DNA from: Candidatus Pseudoscillospira faecavium
GTDB lineage: Bacteria > Bacillota > Clostridia > Oscillospirales > Oscillospiraceae
Direction of reading: 5' to 3'
DNA length: 61,582 nt
Assembly: GCA_904420565.1 (NCBI GenBank)
Contig: CAJFVV010000045.1
Coordinates: 1-61,582, forward strand
Below the pieces are notes generated by a model. That model ran no database searches and was not told where the DNA came from. It worked only from the letters and a program-made list of their open reading frames with translations. Position 1 is the stretch's first letter. Each line of letters starts with the position of its first letter. The translations under genes were made by a program, and so were the position numbers. Positions 53,272 through 61,582 of the stretch are shown in pieces.

Positions 53272-53291
53272 AAGAAACGAGGTGAAAGGCT

Positions 53292-54344
53292 GTGCCTGTG
53301 AAAAAAGAAACAGAGGATAAAGGGTATGCGCAGTTGAAGCGGGATCTCCGGGAGAAATCCGTCCGCACGGTTTATGTGTTTTACGGCGAGGAAACCTATC
53401 TCCGGGAATATTATTTGAATCAACTGCGCAAGGAATTGATTCCTGCAGGATTTGAGGAGTTTAATTACCACAGAGTGGCCGGAAAGGCACTGGCGGTGCA
53501 GGAGCTCAGCGATATTGTGGAAGCGCTGCCTATGATGTGTGAAAAAACACTGGTCACTGTCACGGATTTCGATATTTTCAAATTGAATGAGGAACAGCGC
53601 GGAGAATTGATTGCATTGCTGTCCGATTTTCCGGATTACTGCTGCCTGGTGTTTGTCTATGATATTCTGGAATATAAACCGGACCGAAAAATGAAAAAAC
53701 TCTATACGGCCCTGACAGAACATGCACAGATTGTGGAATTCAAGGCGCAGGGACAGAGTGATTTGATTAACTGGATTGCGCGCCGCTTCAAAGCATTGGG
53801 GAAGGAGATCGACCGGCAGAGTGCGGAGCATTTGATTTTCACCTGCGGCAGTCTGATGACGGGACTGATTCCGGAGATTGAGAAAATCGGTGCGTATACC
53901 AAGGGACCGAGAGTGACCATTGACGATATCAATGCTGTGGCTGATCCGATGATCGATGCGATGGTATTCGATATTACCAATGAGATTTCGGCGGGAAATT
54001 ACGATGCGGCAGCGGATACATTGGGAAAACTCTTGAAAATGCAGGAAGAGCCAATTGTGATTTTGTCGCTCATCGGGAAAGAACTTCGTAAACTTTATAC
54101 TGCACGCATTGCATTGGATGGCGGAAAGGACCGCTATTGGCTGATGGATATTTGGAATATGCGCTCGGATTATCCGGCAAAGCTCTTGCTGCGTTCCGCG
54201 AACCGGTTCACCAAGGAGTGGTGCCGCGAAGGAATTGCATTGTGCAAAAAACTGGATGTGCAGATGAAAAGCCAAACCGGGTTTGATGGAGCGGGCGAAT
54301 TAAAATACTTGCTGATGCGTTTGGCCCAGGGAGCGCGGCAATGA
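53292..54344 (+). CDS. holA: DNA polymerase III delta subunit
   Basis: A 350-residue clamp-loader delta subunit, usual size. TVYVFYGEETYLREYYLNQL is the N-terminal clamp-binding region, followed by a Rossmann-like AAA+ fold without an active P-loop and the C-terminal collar domain (GAGELKYLLMRLAQG). It opens the beta clamp. comEC-holA adjacency is common in Firmicutes. Start GTG follows GAGGTGAAAGG. The stop overlaps the next gene (ATGA). Confidence 0.92.
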   Translation: MPVKKETEDKGYAQLKRDLREKSVRTVYVFYGEETYLREYYLNQLRKELIPAGFEEFNYHRVAGKALAVQELSDIVEALPMMCEKTLVTVTDFDIFKLNEEQRGELIALLSDFPDYCCLVFVYDILEYKPDRKMKKLYTALTEHAQIVEFKAQGQSDLINWIARRFKALGKEIDRQSAEHLIFTCGSLMTGLIPEIEKIGAYTKGPRVTIDDINAVADPMIDAMVFDITNEISAGNYDAAADTLGKLLKMQEEPIVILSLIGKELRKLYTARIALDGGKDRYWLMDIWNMRSDYPAKLLLRSANRFTKEWCREGIALCKKLDVQMKSQTGFDGAGELKYLLMRLAQGARQ

Positions 54345-54979
54345 GCAGAGAAAAACCGACTATCCGCGAGGTAATTCTTGTGGAGGGAAAATACGACCAA
54401 AATACGCTTTCCCAGGTTGTGAATGCGACCATCCTCACAACAGATGGCTTCCAGATTTTTAAGGATCGGCAGCGTGTTGCATTTTTGCGGCGTCTGGCTG
54501 AAACACGTGGGCTGATTCTTTTGACCGACAGTGACGGAGCAGGTTTTTTGATTCGGAACTTTCTGAAAGGTGCCATTCCAAAAGAGAGGATCAAACAGGC
54601 ATATATTCCGGACCGCTATGGGAAAGAGCGGCGCAAGCGTAAGGCTGGAAAAGAAGGAAAACTTGGCGTGGAAGGCATGACACCGGAGATTTTGCTGCAG
54701 GCATTGCTGCGGGCGGGGGCGACAATACAGGGAGCTGGAGAAAAAGTGAAGGCCGGATGCATTCGCAAGCAGGATCTGTATGCCCTTGGTTTGTCCGGCA
54801 GACAAGACAGTGCAGACCGGCGGCGTGTGCTGATGCAGTATTTGGAACTTCCGGAGCATATGAGTGCGAATGCACTGCTGGATGCCCTGAACCTTTTGAT
54901 GAATTTAAAGACGCTGCAAGATTATTGTGAAAAACTGTTTCCGGCGAAAACAGGGTGTTTGAACAGCAGAGCGGAATAA
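54341..54979 (+). CDS. rnmV: TOPRIM-domain RNase M5-like protein (DUF4093)
   Basis: A 212-residue protein with an N-terminal TOPRIM domain: VILVEGKYDQNTL holds the catalytic glutamate and LILLTDSDGAGFLIRN the DxD pair. The C-terminal part from about residue 125 resembles DUF4093. RNase M5 matures 5S rRNA in low-GC Gram-positives. The usual neighbour ksgA is absent; instead it is coupled to holA. The stop codon sits in a terminator loop. Function is inferred from the domain pair. Confidence 0.82.
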   Translation: MSREKPTIREVILVEGKYDQNTLSQVVNATILTTDGFQIFKDRQRVAFLRRLAETRGLILLTDSDGAGFLIRNFLKGAIPKERIKQAYIPDRYGKERRKRKAGKEGKLGVEGMTPEILLQALLRAGATIQGAGEKVKAGCIRKQDLYALGLSGRQDSADRRRVLMQYLELPEHMSANALLDALNLLMNLKTLQDYCEKLFPAKTGCLNSRAE

Positions 54980-54996
54980 ACCGCTCTGCTGTTTTC
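54962..54996 (+). terminator. Terminator of comEC-holA-rnmV operon
   Basis: AACAGCAGAGCGG pairs with CCGCTCTGCTGTT around AATAAA, then TT. The stop codon lies inside the loop. Confidence 0.8.
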
Positions 54997-55092
54997 GAGT
55001 TTATCCGACAAAATTTTGGAGAACCGCCGAAAATCGAGAGATTTCGCCAAGGCCTTTTTGCTATAGTGGCCTCATGAAAGGATGTGCGGCTT

Positions 55093-55344
55093 ATGACAGA
55101 AACGTTGATCGGCGTGCAGAAAGTGTTGGATGAAAACGGAAAAATGTACCAGTTTTCCTATTACCGCATGGACAGCGGAAAGGATTACGGCGTTTGTATT
55201 CGGGATCAGGAAGGGAGCATGGCGATGGCACCCGGTGTTACAACGCAGCGCAGACGTATCAATGCACTGCTGCGGCGCCTGATGCGGGGCGGCGTATCTC
55301 CTACTGCGCTGGGTGATGTTTTGGAGGACTGGTTGGCAGAGTAA
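55093..55344 (+). CDS. DUF6514-like small protein
   Basis: An 83-residue protein with a beta-rich N-terminus (DENGKMYQFSYYRMDSGKDYGVCI) and a basic helical C-terminus (QRRRINALLRRLMRGGVSPTAL). It fits the DUF6514 pattern of clostridial unknown proteins. GTG 55084 and ATG 55093 are alternative starts behind AAAGGA. It stands alone between a terminator and glnS. Confidence 0.65.
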   Translation: MTETLIGVQKVLDENGKMYQFSYYRMDSGKDYGVCIRDQEGSMAMAPGVTTQRRRINALLRRLMRGGVSPTALGDVLEDWLAE

Positions 55345-55451
55345 TCTGAAACCTTGTGCAATTTGATTGCTTTTTTTGCATCTTTTTGTTGCTTTTCCAT
55401 AGAAATCCGCCTATAATATAAAAACGAATGTTTTTATGAGGAGTGAGGGGA

Positions 55452-57155
55452 ATGGCGGAGGAAATCAAAGCTGCAAGCGGTGCAGAAGAACTGCCTGGCG
55501 GCAAGAATTTTATTCATGCCCTGATTGAAGAGGACATTGGCCCCGGCGGACAATATGAGGGAATGACGGTGCATACCCGTTTTCCGCCTGAGCCGAACGG
55601 CTATCTGCATATCGGCCATTGTAAGGCGCTGTGCATTGATTTCGGTACAGCGGAGAAATTTGGAGGCTTGTGCAATCTTCGCATGGATGATACCAATCCG
55701 TCGAAAGAAGACACGGAATATGTGGATGCGATTCAGGAAGACATCCGCTGGCTGGGATTCACCTGGGACGATCGGTTTTATTATGCTTCGGACTATTTTG
55801 ACCAGATGTATGCATGCGCTGTCGGTTTGATTAAGAAAGGACTTGCCTACGTCTGCGAACTGACCCCGGAGCAGATGCGCCAAATGCGCGGCGACATCAA
55901 TACACCGGCGCAGTGCCCTTATCGTGACCGCCCGGTGGAGGAAAGCCTGGATCTTTTTGAGCGCATGAAAAATGGTGAATTTGAAGATGGCAGCATGACG
56001 CTGCGGGCTAAAATTGATCCGGCTTCCGGTAATTTCAATATGCGGGATCCCGTGATTTATCGTATCAACCATGCGCACCATCACCGCCAGGGGGATGCGT
56101 GGTGCATTTATCCTATGTACGATTTTGCGCACCCAATCGAGGATGCGCTGGAACATATTACTCACAGCTTGTGTTCGTTGGAATTTGAAGCGCACCGCCC
56201 GCTTTACAACTGGGTAGTGGAGCACTGCGATCTGCCCAGTAAACCGCGCCAGATTGAATTCGCCCGCTTGGGTATCGATCACACGGTGATGAGCAAGCGC
56301 AAACTGCGCCAACTGGTGGAGGAAGGTAAAGTTTCCGGTTGGGACGATCCCAGAATGCCTACATTGTGCGGCCTGCGCCGCAGGGGGTATACGCCGGCGT
56401 CCATCCGCAATTTCTGCGAGCGTATTGGTGTGGCTAAATCCACCAACACAGTGGAATATGCCTTCCTGGAACATTGCCTGCGGGAAGATTTGAATCAGAC
56501 GGCCAGAAGAACCATGGCTGTGCTGCGTCCTGTGCGGCTCACCGTGACCAATTATCCGGAGGGGCAAAGCGAGCTGGTGAGAGTGGAAAATAATCCCATG
56601 GATCCGGCAGCTGGTGTGCGGGAAATTTCTTTTTCCCGCCATCTCTGGATCGAAGCAGAGGACTTTTTAGAAACTCCGGTTCCAAAATATAAGCGGCTGT
56701 ATCCTGACGGACCGGAGTGCCGGCTGAAGGGTGCCTATCTGATCCACTGCACCGGCTGTGTTAAGGACGCAGACGGCAATGTAGTGGAAGTGCTGTGCGA
56801 GTATGATCCGGACAGCCGCGGCGGAGATCCGGCAGATGGCCGCAAGGTCAAGGGGGCAACAATCCATTGGGTGGATGCGGCCAGTGCTGTGGATGCGGAA
56901 GTGCGCCTGTACGATAATTTGTTCCTGGATGCCGATCCGGATGCCGCGGATAAAAATTTCCTGGATTCCATTAACCCGCAATCACTGACCATTTTACAAA
57001 ACTGCAAAGTGGAAGCTGCATTGGAGCATGCTGTGGCACCGGCCAATTTCCAGTTTATGCGCCAAGGATATTTTTGCCTGGATAATCAGGACAGCAAACC
57101 GGGGCATCTGGTGTTTAACCGGTCCGTGGGGTTGAAGGACAGCTTTAAGAAATGA
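55452..57155 (+). CDS. glnS: Glutaminyl-tRNA synthetase
   Basis: A 567-residue class I synthetase charging tRNA-Gln directly. HIGH motif in PPEPNGYLHIGHCKAL, the GlnRS-specific NLRMDDTNPSKE, and the KMSKS counterpart VMSKRKL. The C-terminal two beta-barrel anticodon-binding domains occupy residues about 340-560. Many Firmicutes lack GlnRS and use GatCAB, so its presence beside gltX is a clear marker; clostridial glnS is usually explained by transfer. ATG at 55452 follows GTGAGGGG. Confidence 0.95.
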   Translation: MAEEIKAASGAEELPGGKNFIHALIEEDIGPGGQYEGMTVHTRFPPEPNGYLHIGHCKALCIDFGTAEKFGGLCNLRMDDTNPSKEDTEYVDAIQEDIRWLGFTWDDRFYYASDYFDQMYACAVGLIKKGLAYVCELTPEQMRQMRGDINTPAQCPYRDRPVEESLDLFERMKNGEFEDGSMTLRAKIDPASGNFNMRDPVIYRINHAHHHRQGDAWCIYPMYDFAHPIEDALEHITHSLCSLEFEAHRPLYNWVVEHCDLPSKPRQIEFARLGIDHTVMSKRKLRQLVEEGKVSGWDDPRMPTLCGLRRRGYTPASIRNFCERIGVAKSTNTVEYAFLEHCLREDLNQTARRTMAVLRPVRLTVTNYPEGQSELVRVENNPMDPAAGVREISFSRHLWIEAEDFLETPVPKYKRLYPDGPECRLKGAYLIHCTGCVKDADGNVVEVLCEYDPDSRGGDPADGRKVKGATIHWVDAASAVDAEVRLYDNLFLDADPDAADKNFLDSINPQSLTILQNCKVEAALEHAVAPANFQFMRQGYFCLDNQDSKPGHLVFNRSVGLKDSFKK

Positions 57156-57164
57156 GGTGCTTTT

Positions 57165-57725
57165 GTGAAAAAGGTATTGGTATTTTTAGCTGATGGATTT
57201 GAGGAGTGCGAAGGCCTGATTGTGGTAGATATTTTGCGCCGCGCCGGAATGGAAGTTACCACAGCTTCTGTCATGGAGCGGAAGAAGATTACCTCTTCTC
57301 ACAATATCGAACTGTTTGCCGATATGATGGCAGCAGATGTGCAGATTTCAGAGTATGATGCTGTAGTTTTGCCCGGCGGTATTCCGGGTACGCCGAACCT
57401 TGCAGCTTGTTCTGTGGTAACGGATACATGCGTTCGCTTTGCAGCGGAGGGGAAGATTGTAGCGGCAATTTGCGCTGCACCCAGCATTTTGGGCAGCCTT
57501 GGCCTGCTGCGCGGAAAACGGGCCACGGTATATCCTGGAATGGAGCATACGCTGAGTGGCGCAACACCTGTGACGGAGGATGAGGTTGTTGTGGATGGAA
57601 ATCTGATTACAAGCCGGAGCATGGGCACGGCGATTCCCTTTGCATTGACCATTGCTGCGCAGCTCAGCGATATGCAAAATGCCAAAGAGCTGGCTCGAAG
57701 CATTTGCTATGAGCACTTTGCCTGA
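57165..57725 (+). CDS. DJ-1/PfpI family protein
   Basis: A 186-residue DJ-1/YajL-type protein. The nucleophile elbow is AAICAAPSIL (cysteine about residue 106), with the glutamate in ADGFEECEG and the usual VLPGGIPGTPNL. Proposed roles in the family include glyoxalase or deglycase activity and oxidative stress protection; none is proven for this clade. GTG start follows GAGGTG. It lies 9 nt after glnS, so cotranscribed. Confidence 0.9.
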   Translation: MKKVLVFLADGFEECEGLIVVDILRRAGMEVTTASVMERKKITSSHNIELFADMMAADVQISEYDAVVLPGGIPGTPNLAACSVVTDTCVRFAAEGKIVAAICAAPSILGSLGLLRGKRATVYPGMEHTLSGATPVTEDEVVVDGNLITSRSMGTAIPFALTIAAQLSDMQNAKELARSICYEHFA

Positions 57726-57746
57726 GAAGAAAAAATAATACCACAA

Positions 57747-57775
57747 CAGAGCCGGACGGTAACCGTCCGGCTCTG
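57747..57775. terminator. Bidirectional terminator between DJ-1 and sigG
   Basis: CAGAGCCGGACGG pairs perfectly with CCGTCCGGCTCTG around TAA. The minus-strand side runs toward a T-rich stretch. Confidence 0.82.
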
Positions 57776-57777
57776 CT

Positions 57778-58548
57778 TTATAAATCTTTTTTAATTTGTT
57801 TGATGGCATTTTTTTCCAATCTCGATACTTGAGCCTGAGAAATGCCAACCTCATTGGATACCTCCATTTGGGTTTTTCCCTCGCAGAAGCGCAGCGTTAA
57901 AATATAGCGCTCCCGCTCGGACAGATGCTGAATGGCATCTTTCAGCGCAATTTGTTCCAGCCAGCTTTCATCTGTGTTTTTGGTGTCGCTTACCTGATCG
58001 ATAACACAGATGGCATCGCCGCCGTCGGAGTAAATCGGTTCATAGAGAGAAACCGGAGCGACGATGGCATCCAGGGCAAAAACTACATCTTCTTTTGGAA
58101 TGTCGAGTTCTTTTGCGATTTCTTCCACAGTGGGTTCTTTCTGCGTGCGGGCCATGAGTTTTTCTTTTACCTGCAGCACTCGATAGGCTGTATCACGCAT
58201 GCTGCGGCTGACGCGGATAGAACTGTTGTCCCGCAGATAGCGGCGAATTTCACCCACGATCATGGGCACGCCATAAGTAGAAAATCGTACAGGCTGGCTG
58301 ATATCAAAATTATCGATTGCTTTGATCAAACCGATGCACCCGATTTGAAACAGGTCGTCTGCGTTTTCTCCGCGCCCCATAAACTTTTGAATCACAGATA
58401 GAACAAGGCGCAGATTTCCTTCAATCAGTTCCTGACGGGCCTGCATGTCACCTTCTTTTGTACGCTTCAGCAGGGCGATGGTTTCGGAGTTTTTCAGTAC
58501 TTTTAATTTGGCGGTGTTGACGCCGCAGATTTCCACTTTGCCCTGCAT
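57778..58548 (-). CDS. sigG: RNA polymerase sporulation sigma factor G
   Basis: A 256-residue sigma factor for late forespore transcription, recognised by its KVEICGVNTAKLKVLKN N-terminus, shared with B. subtilis SigG. Region 2: NLRLVLSVIQKFMGRGENADDL and VRFSTYGVPMIVGEIRRYLRD. Region 4: GISQAQVSRLEKNAIKQIKK. ATG at 58548 follows GGGGAGG. It is usually next to sigE in Bacillus and many Clostridia; here it is 40 kb away and beside ymxH. A GAATA/CAATACT pair upstream could be a forespore promoter, weakly supported. Confidence 0.95.
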   Translation of the reverse strand: MQGKVEICGVNTAKLKVLKNSETIALLKRTKEGDMQARQELIEGNLRLVLSVIQKFMGRGENADDLFQIGCIGLIKAIDNFDISQPVRFSTYGVPMIVGEIRRYLRDNSSIRVSRSMRDTAYRVLQVKEKLMARTQKEPTVEEIAKELDIPKEDVVFALDAIVAPVSLYEPIYSDGGDAICVIDQVSDTKNTDESWLEQIALKDAIQHLSERERYILTLRFCEGKTQMEVSNEVGISQAQVSRLEKNAIKQIKKDL

Positions 58549-58731
58549 AACGATGCCTCCCCATAGCTGTGACATTGTGATATCAGTATTGCCACTTGAA
58601 GAGTTCTTATTCTTGCAGGGAGCTGCCAATCTTTGGCGATTTGTGACAAATTTTAGCGATACCGCATAGGACGTGCAGTTATTTGCGTAAAATCGTTTGA
58701 AAAAAGATATACTGAAAGAGGAGGGACTCCT

Positions 58732-59013
58732 ATGCAGTGCAGAATTACGGACATGAGATGTAAAGAAATCATCAATATCTGTGACGGAAGCCGGATTGGC
58801 TATGCAGAAGATGTGGATATTGTTTTGCCGGAGGGAAAAGTATGTGCTATTATCGCCTATGGTAAGGGCCGTTTTTTTGGACTTTTTCGCGGGGAGGAGT
58901 ATTACATTCCGTGGGACTGTATCAAGCAGATTGGAGATGATATTATTCTGGTTGACCGTTCATTTCAGCGAAAAGGACCGCCGCCGGAGCGCAAGCGATG
59001 CAGAAGGTTTTGA
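58732..59013 (+). CDS. ymxH: YlmC/YmxH family PRC-barrel sporulation protein
   Basis: A 93-residue PRC-barrel protein (EIINICDGSRIGYAEDVDI, then CAIIAYGKGRFFGLF) of the YlmC/YmxH family, which is linked to sporulation but poorly understood. AGAGGAGG lies 6-8 nt before the ATG. A basic arginine-rich tail ends the protein. Divergent from sigG, so the 183-bp region between them may carry both promoters. Confidence 0.88.
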   Translation: MQCRITDMRCKEIINICDGSRIGYAEDVDIVLPEGKVCAIIAYGKGRFFGLFRGEEYYIPWDCIKQIGDDIILVDRSFQRKGPPPERKRCRRF

Positions 59014-59059
59014 AACGGGGTAAAAAAACGAAAAAATAAGGGATTTGAGAAAAATCTTC

Positions 59060-59088
59060 TTGCAATGCAATTGGCTTTGTGGTATATT
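59060..59088 (+). promoter_or_regulatory. Sigma-A promoter of rpsB-tsf
   Basis: TTGCAA at 59060-59065, 17-bp spacer, TATATT at 59083-59088. The predicted leader of about 105 nt contains GC-rich pairs (CCGG-containing hairpin near 59110-59130), a possible site of ribosomal-protein autoregulation. Confidence 0.7.
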
Positions 59089-59200
59089 ATTACAGCATTC
59101 CGCACAGGACCGGATTTCCGGCCGGTGCTGCAAGGGCAGTTAGCCGGGGAGAAGAAGGGCCTGGAGGCGAAAACTAAATTTATTGGAGGAAAAAGAAGTT

Positions 59201-59947
59201 ATGGCAAACCAGAATGTTGTATCTATGAAGCAGCTGCTGGAAGCAGGCGTCCATTTCGGCCATCAGACCCGCCGCTGGAATCCCAAGATGGCTCCCTACA
59301 TTTATACGGAGCGCAACGGTATTTATATCGTCGATCTGCAGAAAACGGTCAAAAAGCTGGAGGAAGCGTATAATTTTGTGCTGAATCTGGCGCAGAACGG
59401 CGAGTCTTTGCTGTTTGTGGGTACGAAAAAGCAGGCACAGGAAGCAATCAAGGAAGAGGCTTCCCGTTGCGGCCAGTTTTATGTCAATGCCCGCTGGCTT
59501 GGCGGTATGTTGACCAACTTCAAGACAATGCGCGGCCGTGTGGAGCGTTTGAATCAGCTGAAGAAGATGCAGGAAGACGGCACCTTTGATATGCTGCCCA
59601 AGAAGGAAGTTATGAAGCATTTGGGCGAAATTGCAAAGCTGGAAAAATATCTCGGCGGCGTGAAGGACATGAAGAAGCTGCCTGGTGCTATCTTTATCAT
59701 TGACACGCGCAAAGAGCGCAATGCAATTGCAGAAGCACACAAGCTGGGAATCCCTGTGGTTGCCATTGCTGATACCAACTGCGATCCTGATGAGATCGAT
59801 TATCCGATCCCTGGCAACGATGACGCAATCCGCGCCATCAAGCTGATTGCATCTATCATGGCGAATGCTGTGCTGGAAGGCAAGCAGGGTGAGCAGGTAG
59901 AGGATGCTCCCGCAGAAGAGGAAGCTGCTCCGGCTGCCGCTGAATAA
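59201..59947 (+). CDS. rpsB: 30S ribosomal protein S2
   Basis: A 248-residue S2 protein, complete. Hallmarks: [40 protein letters not shown] and [23 protein letters not shown]. The tail after residue 228 is acidic and alanine-rich, as usual. ATG at 59201 follows TTGGAGG. tsf follows 81 nt later. Confidence 0.98.
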   Translation: MANQNVVSMKQLLEAGVHFGHQTRRWNPKMAPYIYTERNGIYIVDLQKTVKKLEEAYNFVLNLAQNGESLLFVGTKKQAQEAIKEEASRCGQFYVNARWLGGMLTNFKTMRGRVERLNQLKKMQEDGTFDMLPKKEVMKHLGEIAKLEKYLGGVKDMKKLPGAIFIIDTRKERNAIAEAHKLGIPVVAIADTNCDPDEIDYPIPGNDDAIRAIKLIASIMANAVLEGKQGEQVEDAPAEEEAAPAAAE

Positions 59948-60028
59948 GAGAAACCAACGCGCTTTTAGGGCGGGCTTTCCGCCCGCCCTGTTTTTGATGA
60001 TACGATACAGAAGTAGGAGGAATTTATC

Positions 60029-60946
60029 ATGGCATTTACTGCAGCTGATGTAAAGAACCTGCGCGAGATGACCGGCGTGGGTATGATGGATTGTAAAAAA
60101 GCGCTGACCGAAGCCGACGGCGATGTGGAAAAAGCGATTGAGTATCTGCGTGAGAAAGGTTTGGCTGCTTCTCAGAAGAAGGCTGGCCGTATTGCAGCGG
60201 AAGGCATGGCATATTCTGCTGTGATCGATGGTGTCGGTGTGATTGTGGAAGTCAATGCAGAAACAGATTTTGTCGGCAAAAATGAAAAGTTTGTCGACTT
60301 TGTCAAGGGTGTCGCGGCAACGGTTTCCAAAGAAGCTCCCGCTGATATGGATGCTTTGATGGCATGCAAATATGCCGGAACTGATTTGACGGTGGAGCAG
60401 CAGCAGCAGGAAATGGTTCTGGTCATTGGCGAGAACATTAAGGTGCGTCGTTTTGCCCGCTATGCAGATCATATTTCTGTTCCGTATATCCATGCAGGCG
60501 GCAAGATTGCTGTGCTTGTCAATTTGGAAACGGCATTGTCTGCCGAAGCAGTGGAAGTGGCAGGCAAAGATGTTGCTATGCAGATTGCTGCGCTGAATCC
60601 CCGTTTTTGGGACAAGAACCAGGTTACCCAGGATGTCTTGGATGAAGAGAAGAAGATCATGATGGTCCAGATGGAAAATGATCCCAAAATGGCCAATAAG
60701 CCTGAGCAGGTGCGTGAGAAGATTGTCATGGGCAAGCTGAATAAATTCTATTCTGAGAACTGCCTGATGCAGCAGGAATTTGTAAAGGATGGCAGCATGA
60801 CAGTGGAACAGTATCTCAAATCAGTGGCCAAGGATTTGGGCGGCGAGATCAAGTTTGTGGATGCTGTGCGCTTTGAAAAGGGCGAAGGCATTGAGAAAAA
60901 GCAGGAGAATTTTGCTGCAGAAATTGCTTCTATGGTGAAAGGTTGA
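60029..60946 (+). CDS. tsf: Translation elongation factor Ts
   Basis: A 305-residue EF-Ts, the nucleotide exchange factor for EF-Tu. The N-terminal UBA-like domain and TDFVGKN motif (VNAETDFVGKNEKF) are intact, and the core domain contains HISVPYIHAGGKIAVLVNL. AGGAGG precedes the ATG. The rpsB-tsf order is universal; pyrH and frr, which often follow, are not next. Confidence 0.97.
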   Translation: MAFTAADVKNLREMTGVGMMDCKKALTEADGDVEKAIEYLREKGLAASQKKAGRIAAEGMAYSAVIDGVGVIVEVNAETDFVGKNEKFVDFVKGVAATVSKEAPADMDALMACKYAGTDLTVEQQQQEMVLVIGENIKVRRFARYADHISVPYIHAGGKIAVLVNLETALSAEAVEVAGKDVAMQIAALNPRFWDKNQVTQDVLDEEKKIMMVQMENDPKMANKPEQVREKIVMGKLNKFYSENCLMQQEFVKDGSMTVEQYLKSVAKDLGGEIKFVDAVRFEKGEGIEKKQENFAAEIASMVKG

Positions 60947-60990
60947 TTTGCAGCAAATAGTATCATTTGCATTATTTCAACACATGACAG

Positions 60991-61025
60991 AAAAGCGGGC
61001 TTCGGAAATTTCTGAAGCCCGCTTT
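60991..61025 (+). terminator. Terminator of rpsB-tsf
   Basis: AAAAGCGGGCTTC pairs with GAAGCCCGCTTTT around a GAAATTTCT loop that itself pairs. Symmetric, so possibly bidirectional. Confidence 0.88.
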
Positions 61026-61096
61026 TCATACTGCATTGTGCTGCAGGCTCCCTTTTCAAGGAAAATAGTGATTTCACGGAAAATTGAAAACTCCCG

Positions 61097-61186
61097 TCAA
61101 ATTGACGGAAATCCCGACAGCTTATTAAAATTTCTCATATAGCTGGCGGTCAATTCCTCGCGGGTTTTCTCCTTCGGTCTCGTCAT
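61097..61186 (-). CDS. Possible 29-residue peptide or gene fragment
   Basis: A short frame starting MTRPKEKTREELTASYM behind AAAGGAG at 9 nt. The basic, charged start looks like the beginning of a larger protein that has been cut short. It lies downstream of a minus-strand terminator. The rest of the 368-bp gap after tsf holds only the two terminators and a CCGTCAA/TTGACGG palindrome. Weakly supported. Confidence 0.25.
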   Translation of the reverse strand: MTRPKEKTREELTASYMRNFNKLSGFPSI

Positions 61187-61214
61187 GGGTGGCCGCTCCT
61201 TTCTGATCATAGGT

Positions 61215-61254
61215 AAAAAAAGAGCAGCCGTTTTCAGATTGAAAATAGCTGCTC
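61215..61254 (-). terminator. Terminator of the edge gene
   Basis: On the minus strand GAGCAGC pairs with GCTGCTC, with inner ATTTTC/GAAAA pairing, followed by seven Ts. It closes the gene that runs off the right edge. Confidence 0.85.
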
Positions 61255-61314
61255 TCGGTGGATATATCCAGTTATCTAAGCTGGAGGCAAGCTCCCCGAT
61301 AAAGAGGAAGTTAA

Positions 61315-61582
61315 TTATTTGATTACCATATTGTAATATTTTTCTCCATCTTCGTCTGTATATGGTACAGCATAAAATTGCTTCCCAATGAGTGTCCGTA
61401 ATTTTTTAATATTTTCCAAATCGAATGAGCCAAATTCCTGATAGCAAATGGTTTCACTGTTTTCATTTAATTGCTCATAGAAATCTGTAACAAACAAATT
61501 AAATTCATCCAGAATACCTTCGATTGGAATTTGCGTAAGATTTCTGGGTGATGCATCTTCCTCCCCATAGCACTCTGGTTCC
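61315..61582 (-). CDS. Unidentified protein, 5' end beyond the window
   Basis: An open frame from the window edge to TAA at 61315-61317 gives at least 88 residues, rich in acidic residues and ending in ICYQEFGSFDLENIKKL, then QFYAVPYTDEDGEKYYNMVIK-like sequence. The start codon lies outside. No domain recognised; the terminator just downstream supports a real gene. It is more AT-rich than tsf, hinting at an accessory locus beyond the edge. Confidence 0.6.
   Translation of the reverse strand, partial: EPECYGEEDASPRNLTQIPIEGILDEFNLFVTDFYEQLNENSETICYQEFGSFDLENIKKLRTLIGKQFYAVPYTDEDGEKYYNMVIK

Noticed and set aside
1-61582. rRNA, tRNA, CRISPR arrays, insertion sequences, prophage
   Set aside because: I looked on both strands and saw no cloverleaf genes, no regular direct repeat-spacer pattern, no transposase or integrase and no phage structural genes.

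Overview
The window looks like chromosomal DNA of an anaerobic, endospore-forming member of the Clostridia (Bacillota). Gene content and protein style fit the Oscillospirales (Ruminococcaceae/Oscillospiraceae-like) best, but I cannot name a genus from sequence alone. The main clues are three sporulation sigma factors with partners (spoIIGA-sigE, spoIIAA-spoIIAB-sigF, sigG), ymxH, a SpoIIM-like protein, two T-box leaders, strong GGAGG-type ribosome binding sites, a CooS-like and [FeFe]-hydrogenase-like pair, and S-layer-homology domains. I see no rRNA, tRNA, CRISPR array, intact insertion sequence or prophage. Gene density is high, and most of the window is ordinary core genome.

Layout: 1-7.8 kb holds gltX with a SpoIIM-like protein (minus strand), an aminotransferase, trpS, and the start of a teichoic-acid-type pathway (tagO-like, mnaA). 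7.9-16.4 kb has a MATE exporter, citrate synthase, an operon of three small unknown proteins, nth, rarA, an S1-domain protein, a DUF951 protein and hisC. 16.5-19.5 kb carries spoIIGA-sigE, then a thioredoxin reductase-like flavoprotein and thioredoxin. 19.6-23.2 kb is the most unusual part: a promoter, a long structured leader, a CooS-like protein that keeps its metal ligands but lacks acid/base residues, and a short [FeFe]-hydrogenase-like protein. 23.7-27.3 kb is a Val T-box, a YcxB-like gene and valS. 27.4-28.9 kb is the spoIIA operon. 28.8-31.0 kb is a radical SAM/DUF4130 DNA-repair pair whose promoter carries two LexA-like boxes.

31.2-35.0 kb is more accessory in character: two XRE regulators, a GNAT acetyltransferase, threonine aldolase, an AT-rich lipoprotein module and a decayed coding remnant. 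35-41 kb has pcrA, a HAD phosphatase, an EamA transporter and a secreted GH18-SLH protein. 41.3-45.5 kb has tagA, tmk, a 42-residue cysteine-rich peptide, mltG and a U32 peptidase. 45.5-47.3 kb (minus) is an ECF S component joined to a P-loop kinase with an uncharacterised N-terminal domain, behind a leader RNA that folds from its 5' end and may sequester the ribosome binding site. 47.3-61 kb has an Ala T-box and alaS, DUF4250, HIT, comEC, holA, an RNase M5-like gene, a DUF6514-like gene, glnS, a DJ-1 protein, sigG, ymxH, rpsB and tsf. A gene cut by the window edge closes the right end.

Combined themes: five aminoacyl-tRNA synthetases, two under T-box control; ManNAc-type wall polymer priming (tagO, mnaA, tagA); three of the four compartment-specific sporulation sigma factors; and two pairs that may depend on low-potential electrons (flavoprotein/thioredoxin and CooS-like/hydrogenase-like). 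All alignments and structures were judged by eye. Boundaries of RNA elements and promoter calls are approximate.
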